Shown: in pieces, positions 1 through 5,949 of the stretch | Layout of the letters: each line of letters starts with the position of its first letter | Position numbering within the stretch: position 1 is the first letter of the stretch | NCBI GenBank assembly: GCA_021776145.1 | Contig: JAJFGM010000722.1 | Span: forward strand, 1-7,640 | Reading direction: 5' to 3' | DNA: 7,640 nt | From: Kiloniellaceae bacterium | Lineage (GTDB): Bacteria; Pseudomonadota; Alphaproteobacteria; Kiloniellales; Kiloniellaceae | Translations under genes and position numbers: made by a program | Notes under the pieces: generated by a model | Seen by the model: the letters and a program-made list of their open reading frames with translations, nothing else | What the model was told of the DNA's origin: nothing | Databases searched by the model: none

Positions 1-219
1 GCCGATGTAGACGACATCGGTGCCGGGATCATCGATCAGCGCCTCGGGACTGGCGGCAATGCGCAACCAGGGATACTGCCGCTCGGCGGCGGCACAGGCC
101 GCCGGGTTGTTGTCCCAGCCACCGACGATTTCAAAACGGCCGTGACCCGGCATGTTGGTCAGCATGCGCTGGCCGATGACCCCAAGTCCGATGACGGCGA
201 CGCGATGCTGCGCTGGCAT
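1..219 (-). CDS. Gfo/Idh/MocA-family NAD(P)-dependent oxidoreductase, N-terminal part (cut by window edge)
   Basis: The minus strand from 219 to the left edge encodes 73 residues with no stop, so only the N-terminus is present. It begins MPAQHRVAVIGLGVIGQRM, a Rossmann-type beta-alpha-beta turn with the glycine pattern GLGVIG at residues 11-16. An acidic residue follows at the end of the second strand (GWDNNPAA, about residues 35-42), the usual site for the cofactor ribose. The segment PEALIDDPGTDVVYIG (about 58-73) matches the strand where family members normally read 'D-VVYIATP'. The family consists of sugar, inositol and related dehydrogenases that reduce or oxidise a substrate carbonyl with NAD(P). 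The substrate cannot be inferred because the C-terminal substrate domain lies outside the window. The start is supported by AAAGGAG eight bases upstream. The other reading frames over this stretch are antisense artefacts. Confidence 0.85.
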   Translation of the reverse strand, partial: MPAQHRVAVIGLGVIGQRMLTNMPGHGRFEIVGGWDNNPAACAAAERQYPWLRIAASPEALIDDPGTDVVYIG

Positions 220-227
220 GATCTCTG

Positions 228-234
228 CTCCTTT
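228..234 (-). promoter_or_regulatory. Ribosome binding site of the Gfo/Idh/MocA gene
   Basis: On the minus strand this reads AAAGGAG, eight bases before the ATG at 219. It is a near-consensus Shine-Dalgarno sequence and fixes the start codon. No convincing -35/-10 pair was seen upstream of it. Confidence 0.75.
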
Positions 235-704
235 GGGAAACTCCGCGCATAGGGAGTCTCATAGCAAACAAGCCACGGCAAGGCCTGGCTCGGTTCGGTC
301 GTGTCTCAGTTTGAAATTGACAGGCGGGAATCGACCCGAGCGAGCCATTCGCGTGCATTGGCGTGAATGTCGGCTATATAGGGTAAAGCCGTCGTCCAAC
401 GGGCTCGGCCGTGACCGGCAAAAGTAGCCACAACCGGCCTTTCCGCATTCAGTGATTAGGGGGCGAACAGTTTGGCATATAGCAAGACCCTCGGCGGTCG
501 ATACGCCAAGCCGGCTACCAACAGCTCTCACACCACGCTAGGGGACATGACCAGCCCAGGCGATGCGCCGCAAAGTGTTACTTGATCCTGCGGCAGCGTG
601 GACAGTAACATCGACCAGAAAGCCACATATTGATCAGCCCGTTCAAACATATTTGGGGCGCCGGTGCTATTTGCCGGTCAATCTTTCAAAATCGAAGTCA
701 TTGT
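235..704. other. Gene-poor intergenic stretch
   Basis: This stretch of about 470 bases lies between two divergently transcribed genes, so it must hold both promoters, but no clear sigma70-type pair was found. Open frames here (for example 259-531 on the minus strand and 563-1021 on the plus strand) have no ribosome binding site, run antisense to or into recognised genes, and give arginine- and serine-rich translations without any family resemblance. It holds one degenerate copy (367-388) of a dispersed repeat listed separately. It may be decayed repeat DNA. Confidence 0.5.
367..388 (+). repeat. Degenerate copy A of a dispersed 'ATGTC-N5/6-GGGT-AA' repeat
   Basis: The core reads ATGTCGGCTATATAGGGTAA. 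It keeps the ATGTC start and the GGGTnAA end of the two better copies at 5710 and 6758, with a slightly longer middle. It is the weakest of the three copies. Confidence 0.3.
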
Positions 705-705
705 T

Positions 706-711
706 AGGAGG
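706..711 (+). promoter_or_regulatory. Ribosome binding site of the putative zinc-knuckle protein
   Basis: A perfect AGGAGG sits eight bases before the ATG at 720. This strong site is the main reason to take the 720 frame as the real gene over the overlapping 563-1021 frame. Confidence 0.85.
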
Positions 712-719
712 GTGTCGTC

Positions 720-1349
720 ATGACATTTACACTACAGGCGCGGTTGCAAGACCTCATCGCCTTATACAGTGCGCACTTGAGCGGTTCGGCAAGGGAGGCG
801 CTAGGTTCTCTTCCCCCTGGCTGGATCAAGCCGGTACGCAACATGGTCGACCGAGTCGAGCAGATCCTTGGAGAGGCCGAGTTTGGCACATTCCGTTGGA
901 CCGCTTTCGACAAGAAACGAGGCAGTCTCGTTGCATCCTGGTCCGGCGCCAGCGATTCCGAGGGCTTGATAGATCAAATCGTCGAGGAAGCCTCCGGCGA
1001 GGCGGCAAATTGTTGCGTTGAATGCGGTTCTTCGACCCTCATCGGCGTATCGTACGTGGATGGCCCTCGCTGCCTCTTCCATGGGGCTTTGAAATCGGGC
1101 CGAAACCACGCGAAGTCCTGGGAACATTCTACTATTGAACTCGTTAATGCCTTGAGCGAGAAACGGGGAGCCGTCGAGGCGGTCAGCCCGAAAACGATCG
1201 CTTCAGCACTGCCGATGCTGATCGAGGCCGCCGCAGACTATTACCGCTCTCCGGACCAAGATGCTCCTGCCATATCCCGACAAATCCGAGAGGCGTTCGA
1301 TCGTCTGGATGAGCATTTGCGCGGCTTTGGTTCCGCGGGTGCCACATGA
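720..1349 (+). CDS. Hypothetical protein with a C-x2-C / C-x2-H putative zinc knuckle
   Basis: The gene encodes 209 residues, ATG to TGA, with a consensus AGGAGG eight bases upstream. The segment LPPGWIKPVRNMVDRVEQIL (residues 31-50), then EFGTFRWTAFDKKRGSLVASW (about 54-74), then Cys99-x2-Cys102 ... Cys118-x2-His121 recall a widespread unnamed bacterial family. In that family, as I remember it, a 'GW..l...l...i' helix is followed by 'vKEKFGgLrfY' and then a 'C..CG..G........C..H' knuckle. The resemblance is from memory and the match is loose, so the assignment is tentative. Residues 135-209 are mostly helical in appearance and lie beyond the part I recognise. There is no signal peptide or membrane segment, so the protein is probably cytoplasmic. 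Function is unknown; a metal-binding structural role is inferred from the Cys/His spacing alone. It appears to be monocistronic, between a divergent gene and an IS remnant. Confidence 0.7.
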   Translation: MTFTLQARLQDLIALYSAHLSGSAREALGSLPPGWIKPVRNMVDRVEQILGEAEFGTFRWTAFDKKRGSLVASWSGASDSEGLIDQIVEEASGEAANCCVECGSSTLIGVSYVDGPRCLFHGALKSGRNHAKSWEHSTIELVNALSEKRGAVEAVSPKTIASALPMLIEAAADYYRSPDQDAPAISRQIREAFDRLDEHLRGFGSAGAT

Positions 1350-1393
1350 ACTGACTGTTGAATCGACCGATTCCGCTTAGTTCAAGGTCAGTT
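1349..1393. repeat. 45-base imperfect inverted repeat at the stop codon of the zinc-knuckle gene
   Basis: AACTGAC (1349-1355) pairs with GTCAGTT (1387-1393). After a 2/1-base bulge, TTGAA (1358-1362) pairs with TTCAA (1381-1385), around an 18-base loop that holds a smaller GAATC/GATTC hairpin. This gives 12 base pairs in two stems. The structure starts on the last base of the TGA, a natural place for a transcription terminator, but no T tract follows. It could be a factor-dependent terminator, an RNA 3' end stabiliser or the scar of a mobile element. Confidence 0.5.
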
Positions 1394-1488
1394 GGCGGCA
1401 TGCTGTGCGAGGGGGCGTAAGTCCTGAAGTGGACGGCGCGCCCTTGCGCCTCTTGAGTTCCCGGCGAAGAATTCCCAAGCCTTTGCTG

Positions 1489-1506
1489 TGGCGGAGTTTA
1501 TCGCTG
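1489..1506 (+). repeat. Candidate left terminal inverted repeat of the IS5-like element
   Basis: TGGCGGAGTTTATCGCTG matches the reverse complement of 2424-2440 at 14 of 18 positions when one gap is allowed; the first six bases are identical. The true IS end may differ by a few bases because no target duplication flanks it. Confidence 0.35.
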
Positions 1507-1622
1507 TTGTGAAGTATTGGAGATCGCACGAAATTGGTGTTTTGGCCAACGTTTCCTTGCGATTTCGATTCAGTTTTCGGCCGCTTTGTGATTCCCTGAC
1601 CAGGATGTTTTTGGGGGGCCGG

Positions 1623-2406
1623 ATGCGACCGAAACAGCAGCGAAAGGCACGGCACGACGATCTTTCCCGTGCGCGTCTCGATCAGATCACCAATATGAAG
1701 CATGAGCTGGTGGTGCTGGCCGACAAGATCGACTGGGCCCGGCTCGACGAGCAAGTAGCGGAGTGTTTTTCCGACAAGGGGCGGCCGGCCGAGCCGGTGC
1801 GCTTGATGGTCGGCATGTTCATGCTGAAACACACCTATAGGCTCTCCGACGCTGAGACATGACCGTGAGCCCAGTGGGCTCGCGTAAGCATGTCGAAGGC
1901 TCTGGGATCGCTGGGTCCACGACCCCTACTTCCAGCACTTCACCGGCAAGGAGTTCTTCCAGCACGAACTGCGCCACGAGCGCTCCGGCATGAGCCATTC
2001 GCGAAAGCGCATCGGTGAACGCCTGGATACGCTCCTGGCCGAGACCCTGCGCGTCCTCCATGCCAAGGCGCTGCCCGGCTATCCGTACGATGGCCACACT
2101 CTGAGAAAGGCAATCGAGGAAACCCAAGCTTTGACCGGCCGAGAGATCGAGCGGGTCTATGTCGATAAAGGCTACCAGGGCCATGACGCGCCCAAACCCC
2201 TGAGGGTCTTCAAGTCCGGCCAAAAGCGCGGCGTCCACGGCCAGGTCAAGAAAGAACTGCGCCGGCGATCCGCCAGCGAACCCGTCATCGGACACTGCAA
2301 GACCGACGGCCATCTCGGCCGCAACTTCCTCAAAGGCCGCCTTGGCGATCAGATCAACGCCGTCATGAGCGCTGTTGGCTACAACCTGCGCCTCATCCTC
2401 AAGTAG
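1623..2406 (+). pseudogene. IS5-family transposase, frameshifted and internally deleted
   Basis: The N-terminal part (ATG 1623 to TGA 1860-1862) reads MRPKQQRKARHDDLSRARLD, then HELVVLADKIDWARLDEQ and GRPAEPVRLMVGMFMLKHTYRLSDAE, the typical IS5-family N-terminal domain. The frame then shifts by one. Translation resumes around 1900 as LWDRWVHDPYFQHFTGKEFFQH and runs to the TAG at 2404-2406, with the conserved YDGHTL, VYVDKGYQGH and EPVIGHCKTDGHLGRNFLKG motifs. Two lesions are visible: an insertion of about 43 bases between SDAE and LWDRW, and an in-frame deletion near 2047-2060 where LLAETLRV joins directly to LHAKALPG. In intact relatives a long central block containing the first catalytic aspartate (VVDTTV-like) separates those two motifs. 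The product cannot be an active transposase. ATG 1623 is preferred over the upstream GTG at 1488 because recognisable homology begins there. Confidence 0.85.
1856..1894. repeat. Short palindromic insert inside the transposase pseudogene
   Basis: Outer arms GACATG (1856-1861) and CATGTC (1889-1894) enclose inner arms GAGCCCA (1867-1873) and TGGGCTC (1875-1881) around a single central G. This gives 13 paired bases with a short internal loop. It occupies nearly all of the extra sequence (about 1857-1899) between the conserved SDAE and LWDRW segments and creates both the TGA at 1860 and the +1 shift. Confidence 0.6.
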
Positions 2407-2422
2407 TTGAGGAAATTTTTTT
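2396..2422 (+). terminator. Rho-independent terminator of the IS transposase
   Basis: TCCTCAA (2396-2402) and TTGAGGA (2407-2413) form a seven-pair stem with a GTAG loop, followed after two A by seven consecutive T (2416-2422). The transposase stop codon TAG (2404-2406) lies in the loop. The hairpin plus T run is the classical intrinsic terminator layout in the transposase direction. Confidence 0.7.
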
Positions 2423-2423
2423 G

Positions 2424-2440
2424 CAGCATTATCGCCGCCA
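2424..2440 (-). repeat. Candidate right terminal inverted repeat of the IS5-like element
   Basis: Read on the minus strand it is TGGCGGCGATAATGCTG, the partner of the repeat at 1489-1506. It lies just after the T tract of the terminator, a plausible place for an IS end. Confidence 0.35.
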
Positions 2441-2473
2441 TCCTCAGTGCTATCGCACCTATACCTGCTCTCA

Positions 2474-2496
2474 AAGTCGCTTCTTAACAGGCGACT
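2474..2496 (-). terminator. Weak hairpin at the 3' end of the CHAT gene
   Basis: On the minus strand AGTCGC (2496-2491) pairs with GCGACT (2480-2475) around a ten-base loop, starting inside the CHAT stop codon. Only a couple of T follow, so it is a poor intrinsic terminator and the call is tentative. Confidence 0.3.
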
Positions 2497-5400
2497 AATT
2501 CGCTACCGGTGCACCCCCACCATCTCCAACCAACGTGAATGGTGCCCAAAAAATGGGATGAGCGTAGCTGTATATAGCGGCGCCCGCGTCGTTCACAAAG
2601 CCCGGCCCATCGATCAACTCAATCATCGATTGACGCAAGGCTTCGGCTCGATCGAGACCAGGCTCCGCTGCTTGTTTCTTGAAGATGCCGGTCGTCAGTT
2701 CTTTGGCGCTTAGTGTTTCCACGGGCCAATTGCTCACAAGCAGTGAGCGGGCACCAGCGTAGAAAAAGGCGCGGCCAAGACCGGAAATAGCTTCCGCGCC
2801 TGCGCCTTCGGCTGCTGCGGAATTGCACGCCGACAGCACGATCAAATCCGCATCGAGATTGAGGCCCAGGACCTCGCCCATCGTTAGCAAGCCATCGCCT
2901 GCAATACCCGCCACCTGCGGTGCCGTCAGCGCGAGCGCCGGCTGGCTGAGACCATTAATATCACCGGGAACCAAGCCATGCGTGGCGAAAGCCAAGACCC
3001 TGTACTGTGACAGGTCCAGGGTCTTAACTGTCTGCTCGTTAGCAGCCTTGCCAAGGAAGACGTCGCGAGCTGGATCTGCCATCAAAGCCGAAGCCATCGC
3101 TATCACTTCGTCGGCAGTATCGGGTAAACGGGGCAGGTTGGACAACTCTGCGCTGTCGAACCCACCCATCGCCGGGAGGTCGCGCAGTATGATCGGCGCG
3201 CCGCGGTCCGTCAGCCCGACCCGGCTTGTGCTATCAGCCGCCTTGATTGCCGTCGATCCGATGGCCGTCAGCTCCTGCTTGGCGCTAAACCAAGGATCTC
3301 CAAAACCGACAAAGGCGCGTCTCGTCTCGGCACCTGGCGTCAGGTTGCGCAGAGTCGTCATTGCTGCCACGGAGGGTAGCATGGTCACCGCATGGCCGCG
3401 GGCCAGCCACGGGACGTCGCGATAGGCTGAAAACAGGTTCTTATCGTCGCTGAGATCGACCGGCTCGGTTACCAGAAGCGAGAACGGCAGCTGCTGCAGG
3501 TAGCCGTCGACCACGATCAAGAGACTTGACGCCTCGGCCCACCCCGGCGCGACGGGCTTCAGGACGGCCGAGTAGAGCCTGTGGGCCAGATCGACATCGA
3601 AGTCCGGGATGTCACCCAACGACTGGAGGCCGAAAGGGGGATCGAGGCTGCGTCGTAGGTTGGCGACCAATTCGCCAATTTTCTCGTGGCCTAGTTTGAC
3701 GGAGGCCAGCCTCGTTTTCCCGTTCTTGGGCACCGCCCATACATAACTCTCCTGCTCCGCAGTCCGGATAAACAGAACTGACTCTCCCGGATACAGGTGT
3801 TCGCGCGCCTCTCGTGCGCTTACCAACTTTACCCCGAGCAAGCTCGCATAGCCGGGGAAGTCGCGCTCGATCGCCTCGGACAGCACCGCGGCAGCGCTGC
3901 GAATGGTTGCTAGCCTCTCTTGAAGCTCGAGGGTCGTGCGGGCATCAACATCGGCAGGCGGCAACGATAGGCGATAAGCGATGATTCGGGAAAGTTCTCT
4001 GGCACCATTTTCGGCGTCTTGGAGCTGCCGAACCAGCTTTGCCAGATCAGGGTGTGCGGCGGCCGCGCGCGAGGCGTTGGCGGCCAGGGCGGCTTGAACC
4101 TGCCCACTGCGGCCGATTTGCGCAAATGCGAAGAGACTATCTGCGGTCGTTCGTTCCGAACCTGCCTTGCCGATGCATCTTAGCGCGAGCGATAGGTACG
4201 CGTTGACGAGCAAAGCCAGACGTTGTTCTCGAATTCTCGAAAGCCCAACCCCTTCGGCGAACACTCTCCTCAGAGCTGCAAGGCGCATCAGGTTGTTGGC
4301 CTGTGGTTCCAGCCCTGCACATCCGCCTACAGCCTGTGCTATTGCCAGATCACGAAAATTCTCGGCTTCGATAGCATCGTAGGACTCGGCCCCGAACTGG
4401 TCGGCGAGTATTTTTGCGGTGTGTTTTAGCTTTTCTGCCGCTTTGTCAGGGCGATCGGTGGCTATGTAAGCTATGCCCCAATCTGGATTGCTGAGAATTT
4501 GGTTCTCGTATTCTTGTTCGTTTCTGCCCCCAGTGGCTGCTTTCAGAACCTCGAAAAGCTTGAGAGACTCATCCCATTTTTTCTGGCCAACGAGTGCCTG
4601 AGCCAGCCGCAAGTTGGCCATGAACGGGAAGAAAAAATAATCTGGGATACATTTGTGCCTGTAGATATTGATAGCCTTCTTCGCCAGCCATTCCGCTTCC
4701 TCATATCGGCCTTGCGAGAGTAGAACGCGGGCCAGAGAGACCAGAGAGATCCCCGCTTCGCCCGATGGCGCCCAAATCCGGGACAAGAGATAGTCGCGTG
4801 CCAACGCCTCGGCTTCGTCCAATCGGCCTTGCCGTTCGATCGCTCGAATGAGGTGAAATCGGATGATGTTGAAATCTAGGAGTTCGACAGAAACCCGAGT
4901 ATCAGCGGCCTTTCTCAGCAATAACTCGGCTTCTTGGTATTGCCCATCGATGAAGGCGATGATCCCGCGTGTCGCCCAGCGCTCCGAATCGTGCCAGTTC
5001 TTCCATCTGTTGTAGGTATGGGGGTCATCGAGCTTCCCTTTTTGGAAAAGTGCTTCGGAAGCGGAGTAGACACGCCGAGCCCGAGCCCGTTCGCCAAGGA
5101 CCGCATAGTATCGGGCGAGATGCATGCCAGCCCTGCCTCGCGACAGATACCAACCTGGGGGCAGAACACTCCGAGCATAATCGACAAGACTGAGGGCTTT
5201 GGGGAAATTGCCGTAACGAAAGGCAGATATGGCTGAATTCCGGCTCCACTCGGCGGCGAGATTAAGGTCTCCTCCAGCCCGAGAGCGCGGCTTGGATGGC
5301 TCGGGGTCGTATTCGAGGGGATCCGGCTCGCAGTTAGGAGCTACCGGATAGTCAGCTGGCAAGATATCTTTCAAGTCGTTGATGGTGCGTTGTGGTGGCG

Positions 5401-5605
5401 TGAACTCCGACGCAGCCAACTCAGCCGTCAGCGCCTTGGCCTCCTGCAGCGACATCGCCGTTTTGAATTCCTTTCCTGCGGTATCGCACCCCGAGGCAAG
5501 CGCACAGCCGAATAGCAGCGCGCTAAAAAAGACTGCGAAGCGCCGGCAGGTCTTGCAAGCAGATCGTTTTTCTAGATTTTGGAGCTCGAATTCCAAAATC
5601 ATCAC
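2495..5605 (-). CDS. TPR-CHAT lipoprotein: membrane-tethered caspase-like protease
   Basis: The gene encodes 1036 residues. After a basic stretch (KRSACKTCRR, 13-22) comes a hydrophobic core and a lipobox-like end, LASGC, with Cys40 as the lipid site. The -3 position is Ala, so the lipobox is not ideal. Asp41 at +2 is the known inner-membrane retention signal in Enterobacteria, which suggests a periplasm-facing, inner-membrane lipoprotein. Residues about 120-400 hold roughly seven TPR-like helix pairs, for example GQYQEAELLLRKA (221-233) and GRYEEAEWLAKKA (299-311). A helical linker (about 520-590) leads to the CHAT domain (about 595-1030), with DGYLQQLPFSLL, PRLPDTADEV, ATHG (His876), LSACNS (Cys927) and VSNWPV. 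His and Cys form the catalytic dyad of this caspase-like (clan CD) fold, so it should be an active cysteine protease; its substrate is unknown. GTG 5605 and ATG 5602 are adjacent and there is no later Met before the signal sequence. The ribosome binding site (GGGGTGG) is weak. The middle of the gene is visibly poorer in GC than the flanking dehydrogenase genes, which fits horizontal transfer. Confidence 0.88.
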   Translation of the reverse strand: MMILEFELQNLEKRSACKTCRRFAVFFSALLFGCALASGCDTAGKEFKTAMSLQEAKALTAELAASEFTPPQRTINDLKDILPADYPVAPNCEPDPLEYDPEPSKPRSRAGGDLNLAAEWSRNSAISAFRYGNFPKALSLVDYARSVLPPGWYLSRGRAGMHLARYYAVLGERARARRVYSASEALFQKGKLDDPHTYNRWKNWHDSERWATRGIIAFIDGQYQEAELLLRKAADTRVSVELLDFNIIRFHLIRAIERQGRLDEAEALARDYLLSRIWAPSGEAGISLVSLARVLLSQGRYEEAEWLAKKAINIYRHKCIPDYFFFPFMANLRLAQALVGQKKWDESLKLFEVLKAATGGRNEQEYENQILSNPDWGIAYIATDRPDKAAEKLKHTAKILADQFGAESYDAIEAENFRDLAIAQAVGGCAGLEPQANNLMRLAALRRVFAEGVGLSRIREQRLALLVNAYLSLALRCIGKAGSERTTADSLFAFAQIGRSGQVQAALAANASRAAAAHPDLAKLVRQLQDAENGARELSRIIAYRLSLPPADVDARTTLELQERLATIRSAAAVLSEAIERDFPGYASLLGVKLVSAREAREHLYPGESVLFIRTAEQESYVWAVPKNGKTRLASVKLGHEKIGELVANLRRSLDPPFGLQSLGDIPDFDVDLAHRLYSAVLKPVAPGWAEASSLLIVVDGYLQQLPFSLLVTEPVDLSDDKNLFSAYRDVPWLARGHAVTMLPSVAAMTTLRNLTPGAETRRAFVGFGDPWFSAKQELTAIGSTAIKAADSTSRVGLTDRGAPIILRDLPAMGGFDSAELSNLPRLPDTADEVIAMASALMADPARDVFLGKAANEQTVKTLDLSQYRVLAFATHGLVPGDINGLSQPALALTAPQVAGIAGDGLLTMGEVLGLNLDADLIVLSACNSAAAEGAGAEAISGLGRAFFYAGARSLLVSNWPVETLSAKELTTGIFKKQAAEPGLDRAEALRQSMIELIDGPGFVNDAGAAIYSYAHPIFWAPFTLVGDGGGAPVAN
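2825..2827 (-). other. Catalytic cysteine codon of the CHAT domain (Cys927)
   Basis: The TGC codon lies in LSACNS, right after the hydrophobic strand ADLIVL. This matches the 'vLSAC.Ta' motif that carries the nucleophile in CHAT proteases. The partner His876 (codon 2978-2980) is in FATHG, so the dyad is complete. Confidence 0.85.
2978..2980 (-). other. Catalytic histidine codon of the CHAT domain (His876)
   Basis: The CAT codon lies in LAFATHGLV, which matches the family motif 'lHfAtHg' at the end of a beta strand. It lies 51 residues before Cys927, a spacing usual for CHAT domains. Confidence 0.85.
5486..5488 (-). other. Predicted lipidation cysteine (Cys40) of the CHAT lipoprotein
   Basis: The TGC codon ends the sequence FGCALASGC after about 14 hydrophobic residues. 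Small residues at -1 (Gly) and -2 (Ser) suit signal peptidase II, while Ala at -3 is less common than Leu. Asp follows at +2. Confidence 0.6.
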
Positions 5606-5949
5606 AAGCCACCCCGGAGTGCCGGGAACTGCCTACGCCGCGTGCGGTGGAGATGTCAGTTCCAGTTTCTTAGGATGATAGCAGCTGAACGATGAATTGG
5701 CAGTCCCCCATGTCCGGAGTGGGTCAAGTCCGGACCATCGGCACCGTCGACCGGAGAGACCTCACCTGAAGTCACACTGGAAGGAAACGGTTCGATTCCG
5801 GACATCGCGCCCAGAAAGTCCGCAGTTGAAGGAGACCAGTCGTCGCGCACACCGGCCAACTGGCGGTGCGTGTCGTCGATGCGGCGATGGACCTGCCGGC
5901 CTGAGAGGCCCTACTGCAGAAGCGCCATCTGCGGCGGCGAAACCCGGTG
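5606..5949. other. Intergenic stretch between the TPR gene and the CHAT gene
   Basis: These 344 bases separate two genes of the same strand. No frame resembles a protein. The stretch holds repeat copy B (5710-5728) and a short GGCCT/AGGCC hairpin at 5898-5910 without a T tract. On the minus strand a TATCAT near 5680 could be a -10 box for the CHAT gene, but no good -35 hexamer stands 17 bases before it. The gap is long enough for the CHAT gene to have its own promoter. Confidence 0.5.
5710..5728 (+). repeat. Dispersed repeat, copy B
   Basis: ATGTCCGGAGTGGGTCAAG matches copy C (6758-6776) at 16 of 19 bases, in the same orientation and 1048 bases away. If translated it reads MSGVGQ, close to the 'MSALGQ' start of many spurious short proteins annotated from dispersed repeats in Bradyrhizobium-type genomes. 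Confidence 0.5.

Larger units (their letters stand above)
1489..2440 (+). mobile_element. Decayed IS5-family insertion sequence
   Basis: The element is identified by its broken transposase (1623-2406), which carries an IS5-type N-terminal domain and the C-terminal half of a DDE core. The boundaries are provisional. They rest on imperfect terminal inverted repeats, TGGCGGAGTTTATCGCTG at 1489 and the complement of TGGCGGCGATAATGCTG ending at 2440. No target-site duplication was found directly outside them. At about 950 bases it is shorter than intact relatives, as expected from the internal deletion. It cannot supply its own transposase. Its right end lies about 55 bases from the end of the CHAT gene, so it probably landed beside that gene without breaking it. 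Confidence 0.65.

Noticed and set aside
259..531. 90-residue minus-strand frame with several cysteines
   Set aside because: It has no ribosome binding site, the composition looks like translated non-coding DNA, and it includes part of a degenerate repeat.
563..1021. 152-residue plus-strand frame overlapping the zinc-knuckle gene
   Set aside because: It has no Shine-Dalgarno sequence and its translation is arginine-rich. The overlapping frame at 720 has a perfect AGGAGG.
1819..2313. 164-residue minus-strand frame
   Set aside because: It is antisense to the transposase pseudogene, whose plus-strand motifs are unmistakable.
1485..2445. Target-site duplication flanking the IS remnant
   Set aside because: Bases directly outside the proposed ends (gctg and tcct) do not match, so no duplication can be claimed.
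5789..5799. GGTTCGATTCC, identical to a tRNA T-arm core
   Set aside because: The flanking bases pair at only three of five T-stem positions, and no acceptor or anticodon stem could be formed around it.
5898..5910. GGCCT/AGGCC hairpin downstream of the TPR gene as a terminator
   Set aside because: The stem is only five pairs and no T tract follows on the minus strand.
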